64,000 bases of DNA. It comes from Paraglaciecola sp. L3A3 (GTDB taxonomy: Bacteria; Pseudomonadota; Gammaproteobacteria; Enterobacterales; Alteromonadaceae). The stretch lies in assembly GCF_009796765.1 (NCBI RefSeq), contig NZ_CP047023.1, forward strand, positions 2,959,501 to 3,023,500. Direction: 5' to 3'. The notes below the pieces were generated by a model. The model searched no databases. It saw only the letters and a program-made list of their open reading frames with translations, and was not told the origin of the DNA. The translations under genes were made by a program, and so were the position numbers. This document shows, piece by piece, positions 53,500 through 62,800 of the stretch (the stretch's first letter is position 1; each line of letters begins with the position of its first letter).

Positions 53500-54762
53500 A
53501 TGGAAAATACACAAAGTTTAACACCCGCGATTCATTTAGATTGGTGGACCAGCAAATGTCGAAAGTTGGTATTCAGCACTCTAAATTCTATGCAAGACGC
53601 TTACGTAGAAATACAAGAAGCTAACAGCATTTATCAATTAGGTAATACCAAAGCATCACTAACAGCAAAAATTGTAGTGTTAGACTCCAGCCTATACAAC
53701 GACTTTGTTAAAGGTGGCTCTATCGGCGCAGCCGAAGCCTATATCGAACATAAATGGACCAGTCCTAATCTCACCAAACTAATCCAGATATTTGCTAGGC
53801 ATCAGCAGCAATTAGACAAGGTAGAAGCTTCCATATCATGGCCAACAAAAATCAAAAACAAAGTGTTACACCTTGCCAATAAAAATTCTCAAACAGGTTC
53901 AAAGAAAAACATATTGAGCCATTATGACTTAGGCAATCATCTCTATAAAGAGTTTTTAGATCCTACTATGATGTATTCGGCCGCTATTTATAATCAACAA
54001 AGTCAAACTTTGGAGGCTGCACAAAACAACAAATTAAAAACCATATGCGACAAATTAGAATTAAAATCCAGTGACCATTTAGTTGAAATCGGCACAGGCT
54101 GGGGAAGTTTAGCTATTTATGCGGCAACAAATTACGGCTGTAAGGTGACAACCACCACTATTTCAGACGCACAATTTGACTACGCTCAACAACAAGTAAA
54201 GAAACAAAACTTAAGCAAACAAATCACTTTACTGAAAAAAGACTACCGAGAGTTAACAGGCACTTATGACAAGCTAGTGTCCATAGAAATGATCGAAGCA
54301 GTGGGGCATGATTATTTACCTACCTTCTTCAAAAAGTGTGATTCTCTGCTTAATGATTCAGGTAAGATGTTGCTACAAGCCATCACCATAGCAGATAACC
54401 GTTACGATCATTATCGAAAAAATGTCGATTTTATCCAACGATATATTTTCCCCGGTGGCTGTTTACCTTCAATACAAGTTATCAGTAAACAGTTTGCCGA
54501 ACAAAGTGACATGGTGATCGATCACGTAGAAGATATAGGTTTACATTACGCTCGCACCTTAAATCAGTGGTATCAAAACTTTAACCAAAATTGGGCTGTT
54601 TTAGCCGAATCGGGATTTGATGCCCAATTCAAACGTTTGTGGAATTATTATTTATGTTATTGCGAAGGGGCCTTTTTAGAAAGAGCCATTAGCACACACC
54701 ACATCACTGCCAGAAAATTAAAATTTGTTGGACGGAATGATGCAAAAGTCTTGGCTTATTAA
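53500..54762 (+). CDS. Cyclopropane-fatty-acyl-phospholipid synthase family methyltransferase
   Basis: A SAM-dependent enzyme that adds a methylene or methyl group to unsaturated phospholipid acyl chains. The SAM site is VEIGTGWGSLAIYAA (about 190-205), and VSIEMIEAVGHDYLPTFF and RYIFPGGCLPS are strong family motifs. The N-terminal lipid-contact domain (about 1-130) is present; 420 residues total against 382 in E. coli Cfa. In R. sphaeroides, Cfa-like genes are in the RpoE/ChrR regulon, and one such enzyme makes methylated precursors of furan fatty acids. Which product is made here is unknown. Confidence 0.92.
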   Translation: MENTQSLTPAIHLDWWTSKCRKLVFSTLNSMQDAYVEIQEANSIYQLGNTKASLTAKIVVLDSSLYNDFVKGGSIGAAEAYIEHKWTSPNLTKLIQIFARHQQQLDKVEASISWPTKIKNKVLHLANKNSQTGSKKNILSHYDLGNHLYKEFLDPTMMYSAAIYNQQSQTLEAAQNNKLKTICDKLELKSSDHLVEIGTGWGSLAIYAATNYGCKVTTTTISDAQFDYAQQQVKKQNLSKQITLLKKDYRELTGTYDKLVSIEMIEAVGHDYLPTFFKKCDSLLNDSGKMLLQAITIADNRYDHYRKNVDFIQRYIFPGGCLPSIQVISKQFAEQSDMVIDHVEDIGLHYARTLNQWYQNFNQNWAVLAESGFDAQFKRLWNYYLCYCEGAFLERAISTHHITARKLKFVGRNDAKVLAY

Positions 54763-55243
54763 TGCAGTATTATTTCAATTAGCTTGGTTTTCAGCTGCAT
54801 TACTCACAGAGTTTGCAGTTGTATTAATTAGTTTGCTGCTAGTTTTACATTTTTTACTATTAGATAGAAAGCTAGTAGATGCCAAGCTACTGATGCTGGC
54901 ACCTATTGGTTGGTTGCTCGATTCTGTCTTGCTACATTTTTCCATTATCAGTACTAGCAATGACTGGATCCCCCTTTGGCTAGTTATACTCTGGTGTATG
55001 TTTATTCTATCGCTGAACCATAGTTTATTGTGGTTATCAAAATTAGCTGTCCATTGGCAAAGTTTAATTGGCGCAATTGCAGGTTGTTCGAGCTATATGG
55101 CGGCCATTAGTTTTGGCGCATTACAATCAAGTTTCCCTTGGTTATGGCAAATCGTGTTTTTTGCTCTGTCGTGGGCAATAGTATTGCCTTTATTAATCAT
55201 GTTACGGGCAAAAATCATCTTTAGAAATATCCAGACTTCATAA
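54737..55243 (+). CDS. DUF2878 family membrane protein
   Basis: About 168 residues with five hydrophobic segments, an integral inner-membrane protein of unknown function. The frame runs from 54725, but the better starts are the paired ATGs at 54737 and 54740, which follow TTGGACGG and overlap the methyltransferase gene by 26 bases. A long overlap of this kind implies translational coupling. It could form a membrane platform for the lipid enzymes. The usual partner DUF3833 comes next, after an unusual 258-base gap. Confidence 0.82.
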   Translation: MMQKSWLINAVLFQLAWFSAALLTEFAVVLISLLLVLHFLLLDRKLVDAKLLMLAPIGWLLDSVLLHFSIISTSNDWIPLWLVILWCMFILSLNHSLLWLSKLAVHWQSLIGAIAGCSSYMAAISFGALQSSFPWLWQIVFFALSWAIVLPLLIMLRAKIIFRNIQTS

Positions 55244-55383
55244 CCTTAACTCGGCTTAAGAAGTGTCGTTTAAATTGAATTTTAACAACAATTCAAACAC
55301 TTAAAAATATGTTCTAAGTTATATTTGGATTAAGGCTAACTCGATGACAAATTTTTTTGTGAATAGCAAGACAGGCTATTATT

Positions 55384-55441
55384 AGAAAATCCAACGCAGC
55401 TAGGCGCAAAAAGAGCGTTATCGAGTGGCTCGGATAATTCC
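55384..55441 (+). repeat. Second copy of the dispersed structured repeat
   Basis: This copy matches the minus-strand reading of 18936-18986. Shared blocks are AATCCAACGC, GCTAGGC, CAAAAAGAGCGTTATCGAG and TCGG. It can fold as two small stems: AACGC (55393-55397) with GCGTT (55415-55419), and TTATCGAG with CTCGGATAA around TGG. The flanking 16-bp arms of the first copy are not conserved here. The rest of the gap 55244-55501 has only a 7-bp inverted repeat (TTGAATT at 55275, AATTCAA at 55290) and AT-rich DNA. Confidence 0.68.
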
Positions 55442-55501
55442 AAGCTCAGGTGACATATTCTAATACCCATTAAATCACCAACATTATGCTAAGGCTCAAT
55501 C

Positions 55502-56023
55502 ATGAAAACATTCACCCTCACAATTTTTGCTTTGATATTAGTAGCTTGTTCAAGCCCGTACATTGATGACTACCAAAGCACTAACCCAGAGCTCAATTTA
55601 CAGCAGTTTTTTAATGGTAAATTAATCGCTCACGGCATGGTGTTAGATATGAATGGCAAACTCACTCGTCGTTTTACTGCTGATATTACCGGCAGTTGGC
55701 AAGATGAAAAAGGCATCTTAGATGAAAGGTTTATCTATGATGACGGAGAAACGGATACTCGCATTTGGCAATTAACTCACCTAGGAGATAACCAATATCA
55801 AGGCACGGCTGGAGATGTTATTGGCATTGCCACAGGTCAAGCAGCTGGCGCGGCATTTTATTGGCGATACGACCTAGAAATCAAGGTAGACGGCGAACCT
55901 ATGATAGTCACCCTAGATGACTGGATGTACTTAATTGACCAAGATGTATTATTAAATAAATCACAAATTATTAAATACGGCATTGAGGTTGGCCAAGTAA
56001 TTTTGTCGATTCGTAAATTATAG
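55502..56023 (+). CDS. DUF3833 family lipoprotein
   Basis: A lipoprotein with signal ending in lipobox LVAC (Cys16) and a mature part of about 157 residues. Sequence such as FFNGKLIAHGMVLDMNGKLTRRF is typical of DUF3833, a lipocalin-like family of unknown function. It commonly closes the SDR-flavin oxidoreductase-DUF1365-Cfa-DUF2878 cluster. Here it is split off by a repeat-bearing gap and could have its own promoter. It converges on rnfH with 3 bases between the stops. Confidence 0.85.
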   Translation: MKTFTLTIFALILVACSSPYIDDYQSTNPELNLQQFFNGKLIAHGMVLDMNGKLTRRFTADITGSWQDEKGILDERFIYDDGETDTRIWQLTHLGDNQYQGTAGDVIGIATGQAAGAAFYWRYDLEIKVDGEPMIVTLDDWMYLIDQDVLLNKSQIIKYGIEVGQVILSIRKL

Positions 56024-56026
56024 CTG

Positions 56027-56368
56027 TTATTTTTTTAGTGCTTTAGCCCTACCGCCCGTGACTTTATTTGCTCGGCCTTCATCGATAGCTTTTTCGGCTC
56101 TACGCCTTCTAGCTTCTTTGGGGTCGGCAATCAGTGGACGATAAATTTCTATACGATCCCCCTCTTTGGGTAAATCAGTTAATTTACAGGCCCTGTTCCA
56201 AATCCCCACTTTACTGGTTTGTATATCTATATCAGGGAAATGAGAAAGGATCCCTGACGTTTCAATAGCTTGTTCTACGCTTGAGCCTTGTGCAACTTTA
56301 CATTCGAGTAATACTTGTTTGGTAGGAAGGCCATAAACGACTTCGATAGTGATGAGTTCTGCTGTCAT
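56027..56368 (-). CDS. rnfH: RnfH-family ubiquitin-like protein
   Basis: A 113-residue beta-grasp protein with VVYGLPTKQVLLECKVAQG, VGIWNRACKL and DRIEIYRPLIADPKEARRRRA, all typical of RnfH/YfjF. The C-terminal 25 residues are basic. It follows ratA by 70 bases on the same strand, the known ratA-rnfH (ratAB) pair. The function is not well defined. Confidence 0.92.
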   Translation of the reverse strand: MTAELITIEVVYGLPTKQVLLECKVAQGSSVEQAIETSGILSHFPDIDIQTSKVGIWNRACKLTDLPKEGDRIEIYRPLIADPKEARRRRAEKAIDEGRANKVTGGRAKALKK

Positions 56369-56438
56369 GTGTATTTTTTACTTTTTTCTTTATAAATTAA
56401 CTAACTTCAAGCTTTTACGTTATTAATTTGCCATAAGG

Positions 56439-56870
56439 CTAACCGTAAACTTGTTTTGCTCGTTCGGTGAAAGCGACAACCATATTGCCGGCAATAGAAT
56501 TAAACACTCGACCAAAAGCCATTTCGATTAATCTACTTGAAAAAGCAAAATCAAGATTCAGTTCAATTTTACATGCTGAGTCACTCAGGGCTTTAATTGT
56601 CCAACCTCCAGTTAGCTCAGAAAAAGGCCCGTCCACTAAATCCATTTGAATCGATTCGCCCCGCTGTAAAGTATTACAGGTAGTAAACCACTGTTTAATT
56701 CCTGCTTTAGAAATCAAAATAGATGCACGCATCTGCTCATCATTTTGCTCTAAGACTTTGGTTTCAGCGCAACCCGGAATAAATTCAGGGTAACTTGCAA
56801 CATCGTTAATTAAATCAAACATGGAATCGGCACTATAAGCGACTAACGCACTTCGTGATACATTCGACAT
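56439..56870 (-). CDS. ratA: RatA/Coq10-like START-domain protein
   Basis: A 143-residue START/polyketide-cyclase fold protein. VSRSALVAYSADSMFDLINDVASYPEFIPGC is the typical opening in parts, and FAFSSRLIEMAFGRVFN is the amphipathic C-terminal helix. It has been called a ribosome association toxin in E. coli, but is also a homolog of the coenzyme Q-binding protein Coq10; the second role is better supported by the fold. The start is ATG at 56870, five bases after GGAG. It is divergent from smpB, the common arrangement in Gammaproteobacteria. Confidence 0.92.
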   Translation of the reverse strand: MSNVSRSALVAYSADSMFDLINDVASYPEFIPGCAETKVLEQNDEQMRASILISKAGIKQWFTTCNTLQRGESIQMDLVDGPFSELTGGWTIKALSDSACKIELNLDFAFSSRLIEMAFGRVFNSIAGNMVVAFTERAKQVYG

Positions 56871-57020
56871 CCACTCTCCAGCACTTATAAACGTTATTCT
56901 GGGTAGATTACCATAATTAATCAAAATTCGGCACAGCCTGATGTTCGCAGATCTAGGATATTTACAAAATTGCTTATGTTTTTTGTTGTACCAATAAGCA
57001 CAATCTCTATAATACCGCCC

Positions 57021-57500
57021 ATGAATAAAAAGAAGTCAAAATCAAATACCGACAGCACTATTGCTCTCAACAAAAAAGCCCGTCATCAATATAACTTAGA
57101 AGATAAGTTAGAAGCAGGTATGGCTTTACAAGGTTGGGAAGTAAAGAGTATTCGTTCTGGTAAAGTCAATATTTCCGAAAGTTACGTCACTATCGAAAAA
57201 GGTGAAGCTTATTTAATTGGTTCTACTATACAGCCACTCAATCAAGCTTCTAGTCATGTTGTATGTGACTCAACCCGTAAACGTAAACTATTACTTAAAC
57301 AGCGTGAACTAGATAAATTAATCGGTTCGGTTGAACGCCAAGGTTTTTCAATTATAGCAACCGCTATGTATTGGAAGAAAAACTGGGTAAAAGTTGAAAT
57401 CTATCTGGGTAAAGGTAAACACGAACACGACAAGCGTGATGCGGTTAAAGATAGAGATTGGGCTCGCGATAAAGAGCGCATGATGAAACATTCGGCCTAA
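57021..57500 (+). CDS. smpB: SsrA-binding protein SmpB
   Basis: Binds tmRNA for trans-translation. Hallmarks are [32 protein letters not shown] and the basic tail [18 protein letters not shown]. The start is ATG at 57021; an upstream in-frame codon at 56970 would add 17 hydrophobic residues foreign to the family. The tmRNA gene itself is not seen in this window. A hairpin follows. Confidence 0.96.
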   Translation: MNKKKSKSNTDSTIALNKKARHQYNLEDKLEAGMALQGWEVKSIRSGKVNISESYVTIEKGEAYLIGSTIQPLNQASSHVVCDSTRKRKLLLKQRELDKLIGSVERQGFSIIATAMYWKKNWVKVEIYLGKGKHEHDKRDAVKDRDWARDKERMMKHSA

Positions 57501-57505
57501 ATAAA

Positions 57506-57557
57506 ATGCTCCCCCAATAACGTATCGTTAAAGGGGGCATATTTAACCTAAGTTAAG
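57506..57557. terminator. Hairpins between smpB and the DUF6786-like gene
   Basis: CCCCC (57511-57515) pairs with GGGGG (57533-57537), and inside it TAACG pairs with CGTTA around TAT. A second short stem, AACCT with AGGTT, is followed by TTTTT. They end smpB and probably also stop the convergent gene. Confidence 0.7.
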
Positions 57558-57562
57558 GTTTT

Positions 57563-58771
57563 TTATTTCAATTCAGTTAAATCTTTTTGCAAAACCTTCT
57601 TAGCAATCTTATTTAAAGCAGTAAAGTCACCTGCAAAATGATAAGTCTTATGTAGATGTTGAATAGAAGCATTAGGCTGTAATTCTTCGGCATGAGATGA
57701 CGACTCCAATTCATAAAATGGTCCCAACTGTTCGCCATTATCTAGCGGGCCATCATTGTAAGAATTGATCACATCCCCTTGATAACCACCATTTTGGTGT
57801 TCTCTCCATTCAGAATTAACATAATCAGGACGACCATCAAACGTATAACCAACAATGGTTAACATGTTTTTATCTGCATCATAACTACCAATGTAGGGTT
57901 CAACATTTTTTGGTGGCAAGCCCAATTTAAAACGTGCAGTACCATTACCTTTAAACATGACATGTTTATCTGTGGTGGTTAAGCGCCCCTCCGGCACTTC
58001 GCCAAAGTAAGAGGTATTAAGGCTTAATTCATTTTTGTACGGAATGATTACAGTGGTATTATCAGAGGGAATATACATACCCAATATCCAGATAGATAAC
58101 AGTCCCGTCTCTTTTTTCCATGTCTGGATACCCGTATTTACTATTTCATTATCAGATTGATATGCAACGTAATCCACCTTGTTATTCAGAATAATACCGA
58201 GATCTTTCTCAATCGATTTTTTATCAAAAATAGTAACTTTACGTTTCACTTTAATATCGAATTCAAACCCCTGATAATTAATCAGTTGCATGTTTTTTTC
58301 AAAAGATACGTCGCGACTAGATTGTGAGATAACATCAAAAGGTTCAGTATCGAGGGCTGCAGGGGTAAACCAATCATCAAAAACAAATTCGCTGCCTTTT
58401 TTAAAGAAAATTGAATATTGTCCGCCTTCTGGGCCTATCCAAAATCGGTCTTCACCACCAAAGGGGTTAATGTGTTGTGCAAATTTCCCTGCCGCCAGTA
58501 AATCATAATGCATCCAACCATAACTATTACCAGCCAAGCCTGATGCGGTACTGGTCATCACTCGACCTTGTAGTTCAGGCAAAATAATAATTTGGCTTTT
58601 GCCATTATTCTCTTCTAGGGTGATAACTTGTTGGTATCTTTTTAGATAATCAAGATCATAAGCAAAAGTCCCTTTCTGCGGCGAACTTTCTGCAGTTTTT
58701 ATCATTGCAGGCTCACTACAACTAACCAATAAAACAGATACACACACTACACTTTTAAGATAATTCACCAT
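57563..58771 (-). CDS. DUF6786-like lipoprotein of a carbohydrate locus
   Basis: A lipoprotein (lipobox LVSC, Cys18) of 402 residues. The sequence IIILPELQGRVMTSTASGL and INPFGGEDRFWIGPEGG resembles DUF6786, a beta-sandwich family related in fold to aldose epimerases and found in polysaccharide-utilisation loci. No catalytic residues can be named. It is downstream of a GH43-like and a GH116-like gene on the same strand, 83 bases after the former. A role in handling a plant or algal sugar is inferred. Confidence 0.65.
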   Translation of the reverse strand: MVNYLKSVVCVSVLLVSCSEPAMIKTAESSPQKGTFAYDLDYLKRYQQVITLEENNGKSQIIILPELQGRVMTSTASGLAGNSYGWMHYDLLAAGKFAQHINPFGGEDRFWIGPEGGQYSIFFKKGSEFVFDDWFTPAALDTEPFDVISQSSRDVSFEKNMQLINYQGFEFDIKVKRKVTIFDKKSIEKDLGIILNNKVDYVAYQSDNEIVNTGIQTWKKETGLLSIWILGMYIPSDNTTVIIPYKNELSLNTSYFGEVPEGRLTTTDKHVMFKGNGTARFKLGLPPKNVEPYIGSYDADKNMLTIVGYTFDGRPDYVNSEWREHQNGGYQGDVINSYNDGPLDNGEQLGPFYELESSSHAEELQPNASIQHLHKTYHFAGDFTALNKIAKKVLQKDLTELK

Positions 58772-58854
58772 TATTTCATCGCCATTTATTGTTATGTCTT
58801 TACCCTGTTAATTTTTCTATAAAGCACTACATACATAAAGCGCGGCTAGAAAAA

Positions 58855-59859
58855 TCACTGCCAAACTAAACTATCGACACTGACACCTCGGTTTGGCCAT
58901 TCAGCACTGGAGATATACCAATCGCCGTTTTCATCTTGAAATATTTCCGGTGCATGGCCCTGTAAGGTTGTAATTTGTTTTTCATCGCCTAAACCAAAAT
59001 CCACAGGATCATTGGAATTAAGTACATAAGTGGTTTGTTGATAAGCGCCTTGAATTTCTTTGCCATCCCAAATTCCGTTCCATGAACAGACAAATAAATA
59101 GAAAGTATTATTGTGAAAAATCAAGCTTGGCGATTCTGGATCATAAGTGTTAGCAGTAAAAATAATCTTAGGCTCACTCCAATTCACTAAATCAGTTGAA
59201 GTTCTTAATGCGACACTTTTTTGGGTGCAATACACAAGATAGTACTGACCATCGTGGAATAATAAACTGGGATCACGTGCACCATCTTTTTCAGAAAACA
59301 AATTACCTTTTACTTGCCATTTATAAAGGTCTTTAGACACAGCCAAACGAATTGGGCTGGGCCCATAAATCATATGAAATAAGCCATTTTTCTTAACAAT
59401 AGTCGGGGCATGATTAGATAATGGCTCGCCTGGCCTTTCATGGGGAGGCAAGACTTTAGCTTGGTCGACATAATGGTCGTTTAGTATCGATTGTTTAAAA
59501 CTAGTAACAGTTGAAACCGCATGAAACGATGCCATTTCCCCCTCGTGTACACCACTTTTAGGACTAGGTGGAACATAGGGATGAGTAATACCAAATATGT
59601 GCCAAAGGCCTGCATCACCTTTAATAAAAGTATGGTCATTCGGCACCCAATCTTGATACCACTGTCCTTGTTTTAAACGTTGCGTATCGGGGCCAAAAAA
59701 TCTGTCACCTTTAGGTTGATAGATCCAAACAAAATTATTCGCTTGTTTAGGGATCAACACCTTAGCTGATGCCTCTACCCTCTTATTATTTTGACTGGAG
59801 TGAATACAAGCCACTAAAAATAATGACAAGCAAAGGACTAATAAAGTTTTACATTTCAT
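58855..59859 (-). CDS. GH43/GH32-clan beta-propeller lipoprotein
   Basis: A lipoprotein (lipobox LVAC, Cys18) with a five-bladed propeller. Blade motifs such as LSNHAPTIVKKNGLFHMIYGP, ARDPSLLFHDGQYYLVYCT, YDPESPSLIFHNNTFYLF and LQGHAPEIFQDENGDWYIS are visible in part. ARDPSLLF and the later Glu in GHAPEIF sit where GH43-type enzymes keep catalytic acids. Fructan or arabinan-type cleavage is possible. The start ATG follows AGGGAA. It lies 37 bases after the GH116-like gene, so the two are co-transcribed. Confidence 0.75.
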   Translation of the reverse strand: MKCKTLLVLCLSLFLVACIHSSQNNKRVEASAKVLIPKQANNFVWIYQPKGDRFFGPDTQRLKQGQWYQDWVPNDHTFIKGDAGLWHIFGITHPYVPPSPKSGVHEGEMASFHAVSTVTSFKQSILNDHYVDQAKVLPPHERPGEPLSNHAPTIVKKNGLFHMIYGPSPIRLAVSKDLYKWQVKGNLFSEKDGARDPSLLFHDGQYYLVYCTQKSVALRTSTDLVNWSEPKIIFTANTYDPESPSLIFHNNTFYLFVCSWNGIWDGKEIQGAYQQTTYVLNSNDPVDFGLGDEKQITTLQGHAPEIFQDENGDWYISSAEWPNRGVSVDSLVWQ

Positions 59860-59896
59860 ATTTATGTTCCCTATATTTCATTCAATAAACGACTAT

Positions 59897-62800
59897 TTAA
59901 TTGTGTTTAATCGATACCAAAACAGAATCAGACTCTTTCAGCGTCAGCATTTTAGGCAAATCAATAACAAGCTTGTCTTCGTTTTGGAAGTAGCTTGTGG
60001 TCACGGGATTACCGTTTACACTCACTACAACCGTTTTGGCTGACGCTTGATCTTCTAAGCTAAAAGCCAATTTATTTAAAACCAGAGAGCCATGTTTAAT
60101 TGAAATAGATTCAGTTTGTTGCGACTTGTTACGTGTCTGCTCGAAGGTTAACCAAGCATCTGCTGTCACAGCCGGTGCTTTAAATTTTTCTGGGGTAATT
60201 TTTGGTGAAAAAGCTAAATAACCTTTAGGTCCGTGATACTCAAAACCACTAATAGCGGTGAAATGGCCAAAACTAGCCATAGAGCGAGCGTAATGAATAC
60301 CCCACTCTACTTCTGCCCAAGCGTTACGTTTACTACCATGATATCTTTGATTATGCATATACCAGATGTGAGCCAAAGAACGATGAGGCATGCCATGCCA
60401 CATCATTAACGACGACAAAGCGTACTCATAACCATTTTGCGATTCATTATTATAAGCGGCAAAACGAGCTTCACCTTTATCTAACACTTCAGAGCCACCT
60501 CTTGGCCAAGTCGCAGCAATAAAAGCGCCCTCGCCTGGCATAGCGTACCAGCGACCCGCTGGCTTTTGTTGTCTGTAAGGTCCAACGTCAGTTGTGAAGT
60601 TATATTTCCAAATAGAATCTAGGGCTGTGGTTATTTTATCTTTATCAATAATACTGCCTAAGCCAACATGATAAGCCCAACTTTGTCCCAACATTTGACT
60701 ATATTCGTTACCCGTATAAATACCTGGGGAATTTTCATGTTCAGGATCGCCAATATGGAAAAAGTACTCACCATTAAACAGATCATTTTCAATAAACTCT
60801 TTGCCTTTACGGGCAATATTACGATTAAATTCAGCATATTTACGGTCACCCATTTCATCTGCCATTTCAGCCATAGCCAGCAAAGCGGCATTATATTGCA
60901 TGCTCAGCCAAGCCACTTTTCCGTACCAATCAGCATCTAAAGTATTATGTTGTGCGCCGGTTAAAATCCCATCATGATCAGCATCATTCACCTCAGTTAA
61001 ACCTGCCATGGCCTTTTTTAATGCTTGATAATTCTGTTGCAAAAACGTGTTGTCTACCGACATTTGGTGAGCAAGATAACTTCTTAGAATAATCCCAGCT
61101 TGGCCATCAACCGCACCATCGTTTTCCATCCAACGAAATTTAATCACTCCGTTTTCCATCATGGCGCCACTTTCACTTTGTGGCACAAGATCGGTTTTTT
61201 CTCTGAGGTTTATTTCAAGTTCAGGAAATAATCGCCCTAACCCTTGGGCGTATCCCCAAACATGGGTGCAAGTGCCGGTGCCTTGATAGCCACCTTCATA
61301 ACCATAAAACTGCTTGCCTTCTAATATATGAGACGTGCCAGAAGCCAATATTGAAATATTCAAAAATGTACGGTCTAAAAACCAATAAGGTAAAGTTGAA
61401 TCGTACCAAGTGTTTTTCCACAATTTGGTTTGATTTTCTAAACTCGGCAAGTGACGAATGAGATGTTCTGACACAGAAGTGGCATTAGCAAAACGCTCTG
61501 CATAGTGGCGCTTTTTAGTTTGTGAAAACGCCACTTTGGTATTGGGGAAATGCCAAGTTAATAAAAATTTAACGGTTTTCTCATCACCCGGCTGTAATGT
61601 GTATTTAGTACTTAATCCACCAATTAACTGGGCCGTGGCCGATATTTTAGCGCTGGAATGAGTCTTGGAGTTATTCGGAATACCTGTTACAGGTAAATTC
61701 AAATCAGCAGAGCCTGTCGCCCCGCGGTTCAGTAAACTCAGTGACATAGAACCGTAATCTTGCATCAACTGCGGTTGCAAGCCAATATCGGTCAGCACAA
61801 CTTGGTCAACAATCACATAACCCGCCCAACCATCTTTAGACAGATCGAATATTTCTATTTGTGCTTGTTGTCCCTGATACTCGGTTAAGTCTATTTGTTT
61901 ACGGGTGACAAATTCACTTCTTTCGCCGTGTATTGAAGCGATGGGTTTTCCATCCACTAATACTCTTAGGCCCGTTTCACTGACGCCATTTGTTTTATAA
62001 TCACCACCGCCAATTAACGCGGTTAAATAATCTCTATTTATAGTGAAAGGTTTTGAGGTTAAGGTACCTAGCAGACGGTTATCAAAGGTTGAATTTGATT
62101 GGTCTTTAACCAAACGAGAATCAGCAATTCTATTACCCGCCTTTTGTGAGGGTTGATTGTTAAAAGCATTGTTATAAGGTGAAGCTTCTTCAACAAATGC
62201 ACGCCCTGTGGCCTGCCATTTACCTAGACCATTTTCAAAATCATCATAAACAATATCTGCTCGTTCACTTTTATCAGGATTAAAAACCACAGTACTGTCT
62301 AATCTGAGTCCGCCATTGTCTAAAGTAGACAAGCTATTAAGCAGTTTGCCATCTGTAATCTTGCGGTATGTTTTCGATTCGGTAAATACTGCGTTTTCTA
62401 TCCATCCAGTTAAATCAAATGATACGGCAGCGTTAGAAGTATTCTTAACTGAAAAATTTAAAATGGTAGCTGGATAAGCAGAGTCATCCACGTTTAACGG
62501 CATAAATGGAGAAAAGGCCTCAAGATTAACCTCTACAGGTAAGTCATCATCCTGATAAGTGACGTTACCAATGGGGTATTGGCCTTTAAACTGAATTTTA
62601 TCTATGCCATGGCGATCTAATATTTTACTAACGGTTTTACCTTGTGATTGTGTGGTTAACACGAATCCATGCTCAATATCTCGTGCCCCTTTGTCGTTTC
62701 CCTTACTGCGTTCATAGGGAAATTCGTAGGCTTCTTCCCCTTTTAAATTTTTTAAAATGTTGTAATTTAAATTGAAGATATCCCAAAACCAAAGTTTGCC

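Noticed and set aside
57501..57562. tmRNA gene next to smpB
   Set aside because: Only terminator hairpins are present; there is no room and no tRNA-like end.
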